A DNA stretch of 7,305 bases from Planctomycetaceae bacterium (lineage in GTDB: Bacteria; Planctomycetota; Planctomycetia; Pirellulales; Thermoguttaceae): contig WRMR01000252.1 in assembly GCA_009776995.1 (NCBI GenBank), forward strand, positions 1 to 7,305. The letters run 5' to 3'. Shown here one piece after another: positions 5,319 through 7,305 of the stretch. The stretch's first letter is position 1, and each line of letters starts with the position of its first letter. The position numbers and the translations under genes were made by a program. The notes under the pieces were generated by a model. The model had not been told where the DNA came from and did no database searches. It was given only the letters and a program-made list of their open reading frames with translations.

Positions 5319-5919
5319 TTGGCACATCTTCAATGGTTTCCGACAATTGATTGGTGTCCGGTAAAAGGAGTTCCGATGCAATCCTGTTCAATTGAAGGCA
5401 TTCACGCAGAAAAAAGCACTCATGATTTTCGGGGGCAGACTTTTGGGCATCCTCCGTGAGCAGCAATTGTTCGTAAAAACGAAGTGCCGCCGCGACTTCC
5501 TGCCGATTCCATTTGTTGACCGCGTCCTCCGGCAACATGATCTGGAAATCCGCATCCTGATATTCCCAGCCGTCGTGAATTTCCGTAAAAAACTCCGGTT
5601 GGAAACTAACACCGCGAAAGAGGTGATCGGAGTGCTTGGGATAATCAGTGGGAATTCGCTCGAGAAAAGGGCTGCAAAGATAGACGCCGTATTCCTCCTT
5701 CGGCACCTTGTCGGCAAACGCGAAACCATACCGATTCCAAGTGACCCAACGGGCTTTCACAACTGTTTCCTTGAGTTCGTCAATCGATGAGGCATCGGTT
5801 TTTGCCGCAATATAAAGATCAGGCCGAACCGTACCTTCCAACACATGACTCAGCGTCTGGTGCAAGTGGTACGGCGAGGCACCCTCGATGTGATAAATGC
5901 AGATCAAATATTGCGGCAT
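5272..5919 (-). CDS. Hypothetical protein, 215 aa, unrecognised
   Basis: The protein starts MPQYLICIYHIEGASPYHL and has no signal peptide or membrane segment, so it is probably cytoplasmic. It is rich in aromatic and acidic residues (WVTWNRYGFAF, GWEYQDADFQIML), with a more helical second half (NRQEVAAALRFYEQLLL). No catalytic motif stands out. The start at 5919 lacks a Shine-Dalgarno but lies about 50 bp from an extended -10 box at 5970-5978. It overlaps the next minus-strand ORF, and its last dozen codons look less protein-like than the rest, so a frameshift near 5300-5330 fusing the two is possible. It is divergent from the Cys-rich gene at 6179. Function cannot be given. Confidence 0.7.
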   Translation of the reverse strand: MPQYLICIYHIEGASPYHLHQTLSHVLEGTVRPDLYIAAKTDASSIDELKETVVKARWVTWNRYGFAFADKVPKEEYGVYLCSPFLERIPTDYPKHSDHLFRGVSFQPEFFTEIHDGWEYQDADFQIMLPEDAVNKWNRQEVAAALRFYEQLLLTEDAQKSAPENHECFFLRECLQLNRIASELLLPDTNQLSETIEDVPNETRPDSFGPLHEMR

Positions 5920-5969
5920 GGAACCAAAAAAACATGAGGCGACAACTTCGACAAATGACGATCAAGCCA

Positions 5970-5978
5970 ATTATAACA
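5970..5978 (-). promoter_or_regulatory. Extended -10 promoter of the 5919-5272 gene
   Basis: On the minus strand the sequence TGTTATAAT is a perfect -10 hexamer with the TGn extension. A weak -35 (CTGGAA, 5993-5998) lies 17 bp upstream. Transcription would start near 5963, giving a leader of about 44 nt. Confidence 0.55.
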
Positions 5979-6070
5979 TTTACATTTTGCTTTTCCAGTA
6001 AGGCATGTATGATTTTGGCACTCAAAAGCGTTTTTGTGTACAAATTTTGCCAGGATTGTTGTGAAATCCC

Positions 6071-6098
6071 TTGTTTTCAAGTTCACACTGTGTATAAT
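6071..6098 (+). promoter_or_regulatory. Promoter of the 6179-6700 gene
   Basis: TTGTTT (6071-6076) and a perfect TATAAT (6093-6098) are separated by 16 bp. A short palindrome ACACTGTGT (6085-6093) overlaps the region just upstream of the -10 box and could be an operator half-site pair, but it is short. The start codon is about 80 bp downstream. Confidence 0.5.
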
Positions 6099-6178
6099 AT
6101 AATCGAAATACTGGCAGTTACGCATGGAATGATGGCTTCGTCTGATGGCCACCGTTCAAAACTACAGGGCACGCAGTC

Positions 6179-6700
6179 ATGAGCGATCTCGTAGAACCCG
6201 ATTTCAATACTTGGACAGAGGTAATCGGCTCATATTTTTTTTCTGACCCACGCAACTATGGGAGGTCAATTGCATTAACGTGTGATACGGAAACGCTGAG
6301 TGAAAGCGTCAAAAATTTTCGTGATGGTGCATTCACTGGTGTTTTTAGTTTTGATAGGGGAAATTTTGCCGTCCATCAAGTCAAAAATCAATTTTTTCGT
6401 ACCATACACGAGTGGCTGAAAAAAAGTTGCTGCAATTGGTTACCAAGTGGCCATGTGAATGGTTACCCGAGAATCCTTCCATTAGTTGCCGCACAGGTTC
6501 TTACTGTGTATGAGATGAAACGGCGGAATGGTGATATGGGACAAACACCATATTGGCCTTGTTTGGAGCATCTACTAGGATGCGACAGGTGCTGTAATTG
6601 CATACGAAAGTTGAGGCAAGATGAACGTCACCGTAGATTATGGATTAAGTTTCGGGAGTGGGTTAATGGTGAGAAAAAAAGGAGCGTGTGGATATGTTGA
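6179..6700 (+). CDS. Unrecognised Cys-rich protein, possibly a truncated N-terminus of a larger protein
   Basis: This 173-aa protein has no signal peptide or membrane helix. The first part (TWTEVIGSYFFSDPRNYGRS, then IALTCDTETL) looks like a folded alpha/beta start. The middle (YPRILPLVAAQVLTVYEMKRR, then YWPCLEHLLG) is a helical segment. A Cys cluster follows (Cys128, 135, 138, 139, 141, in GCDRCCNC), which could bind metal; Cys84-Cys85 lie earlier. The general layout reminds me of N-terminal regions of large uncharacterised proteins from accessory or defence islands, but I cannot name a family. The gene is visibly more A+T-rich than the left half of the window and ends about 125 bp before an IS630 transposase start, so insertion may have cut it short. 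It is divergent from the unknown gene pair at 5919-4890, with its own promoter candidate. Confidence 0.6.
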   Translation: MSDLVEPDFNTWTEVIGSYFFSDPRNYGRSIALTCDTETLSESVKNFRDGAFTGVFSFDRGNFAVHQVKNQFFRTIHEWLKKSCCNWLPSGHVNGYPRILPLVAAQVLTVYEMKRRNGDMGQTPYWPCLEHLLGCDRCCNCIRKLRQDERHRRLWIKFREWVNGEKKRSVWIC

Positions 6701-6788
6701 AGTGCCAACAGAAGAAAGAGGGAACTGTTGTTATACCACTAACCGCCAATAGGCTGGCATTTTCACAATTGAGAAATGATGTTATATT

Positions 6789-6819
6789 TCCTCCTTTGGC
6801 ATTCATCAAACAAGGAGGA
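6789..6819 (+). promoter_or_regulatory. Hairpin that hides the transposase ribosome binding site
   Basis: TCCTCCTT (6789-6796) is a perfect complement of AAGGAGGA (6812-6819), which contains the Shine-Dalgarno of the transposase gene; the loop is 15 nt. In a long transcript entering from outside, the site would be paired and translation lowered, a known safeguard in several IS families. A transcript starting inside the left arm would leave it free. Confidence 0.65.
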
Positions 6820-6824
6820 CACCC

Positions 6825-7304
6825 ATGTTGCGAGCGAGTTATAGCGACGAGGAAAAATCTCTTTTTCACCAACTGCGATACAGCTATCCCGACGAACGCG
6901 TCATGCGGCGGTTTGAAATTCTGTGGCTTCATGCTTGTGGAAAATTCGCGCCGGAGATTGCGCTTATCGTTCAGCAAAACGACGACACCGTTCGCAAAGT
7001 GATTAAGGATTTCAAGAAAGGCGGCATCGCACTCGTGACGGCCATTGATTCGAATCATCCGACAAGCGAACTCGAAAAACATCGCGGCTCCATCATCGAG
7101 GAGTTCACCTTGCGCCCGCCTGCTTCGTCCAAAGAAGCCGCCGCACGAATCGAAAAATTAACCGGTGTCAAACGCAGTGAACAACGTGTCCGTATTTTCA
7201 TGAACCGCATCGGCATGAAGTTTCGCAAGGTGGCCGCCATCCCCGCCAAGGCGGATTTGGACAAGCAGGAGGATTTTAAAAAAACGTTTTGGAGCCTGAA
7301 ATAG
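6825..7304 (+). CDS. IS630-family transposase, first frame (DNA-binding domain)
   Basis: This 159-aa product is the N-terminal, DNA-binding part of an IS630-type transposase. It has a helix-turn-helix at about 36-65 (FAPEIALIVQQNDDTVRKVI then KDFKKGG) and a second winged-helix region at about 90-135 (RPPASSKEAAARIEKLTG, then RSEQRVRIFMNRIGMKFRK). The DDE catalytic domain is missing because this frame ends with TAG at 7302-7304. Just before the stop lies an A7 run (7278-7284); moving to the -1 frame there gives NVLEPEI, which fits the usual join to the catalytic half (family pattern VLEPEL). The gene is therefore probably expressed as a fusion by programmed frameshifting or slippage, although a disabling frameshift cannot be excluded. 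The start is set by a strong Shine-Dalgarno, AAGGAGGA, five bases before ATG. Confidence 0.88.
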   Translation: MLRASYSDEEKSLFHQLRYSYPDERVMRRFEILWLHACGKFAPEIALIVQQNDDTVRKVIKDFKKGGIALVTAIDSNHPTSELEKHRGSIIEEFTLRPPASSKEAAARIEKLTGVKRSEQRVRIFMNRIGMKFRKVAAIPAKADLDKQEDFKKTFWSLK

Positions 7305-7305
7305 C

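Larger units (their letters stand above)
6701..7305 (+). mobile_element. IS630-family insertion sequence, left part (runs off the window)
   Basis: The region holds the transposase start and its leader. The left end must lie between the stop of the Cys-rich gene (6700) and the ribosome binding site (6812). I cannot place it, because the right inverted repeat is outside the window; IS630 elements insert at TA, and several TA sites occur in 6730-6755. The interval 6701-6811 contains no other gene. Confidence 0.55.

Noticed and set aside
5028..5459. 143-codon plus-strand ORF after the hemL fragment
   Set aside because: Considered as a continuation of hemL. It shows no HemL motif and is the shadow of the minus-strand gene pair.

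Overview
The window looks like a piece of a Planctomycetota genome, or a close relative in the PVC group. The clearest marker is the pair of DUF1559 proteins. Each carries a type IV prepilin-like N-terminus, and the complete one ends with the H-X9-DG motif. Multicopy families of such proteins are typical of planctomycetes. Shine-Dalgarno signals are patchy, and base composition is moderate with no strong bias.

Positions 1-3463, minus strand: a probable surface/envelope operon. In transcription order it holds a doubtful 60-codon ORF (3463-3281), a 32-aa prepilin-like micro-ORF (3284-3186), a small Cys-rich zinc-ribbon-like protein (3163-2957), a complete DUF1559 protein (2960-1785), a lipoprotein with a predicted beta-sandwich domain (1647-1159), an exported glycerophosphodiester phosphodiesterase (1127-264), and the 5' end of a second DUF1559 gene that leaves the window (200-1). 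Two of the junctions are ATGA stop/start overlaps. The two DUF1559 genes share an exact 112-bp block that encodes the prepilin signal and the start of helix 1.

Positions 3464-4911: a divergent, probably Tat-exported metallophosphoesterase with its own -10 box (3610-4653). It is followed by non-coding repeats: a 23-bp tandem duplication, an 89-nt near-perfect palindrome and a terminator-like hairpin. A relative of that hairpin sits in the minus-strand operon at 1735-1764.

Positions 4912-5919: a plus-strand 5' fragment of hemL (about 26 codons) that stops abruptly. It abuts the 3' end of an unrecognised, overlapping minus-strand gene pair (5919-5272 and about 5318-4890). The second gene of that pair reads into hemL antisense, so this is a rearrangement junction.

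Positions 5920-7305: a more A+T-rich intergenic region with divergent promoter candidates, an unrecognised Cys-rich protein that may be truncated (6179-6700), and the left part of an IS630-family insertion sequence. The IS transposase ribosome binding site is buried in a perfect 8-bp hairpin, and the first transposase frame ends just after an A7 run.

The left half looks like a normal envelope operon. The right half, from about 4657, looks like accessory, rearranged DNA. The best candidates for something undescribed are the 4990-6700 cassette of three unknown genes beside the broken hemL, and the micro-prepilin/zinc-ribbon/DUF1559 arrangement.
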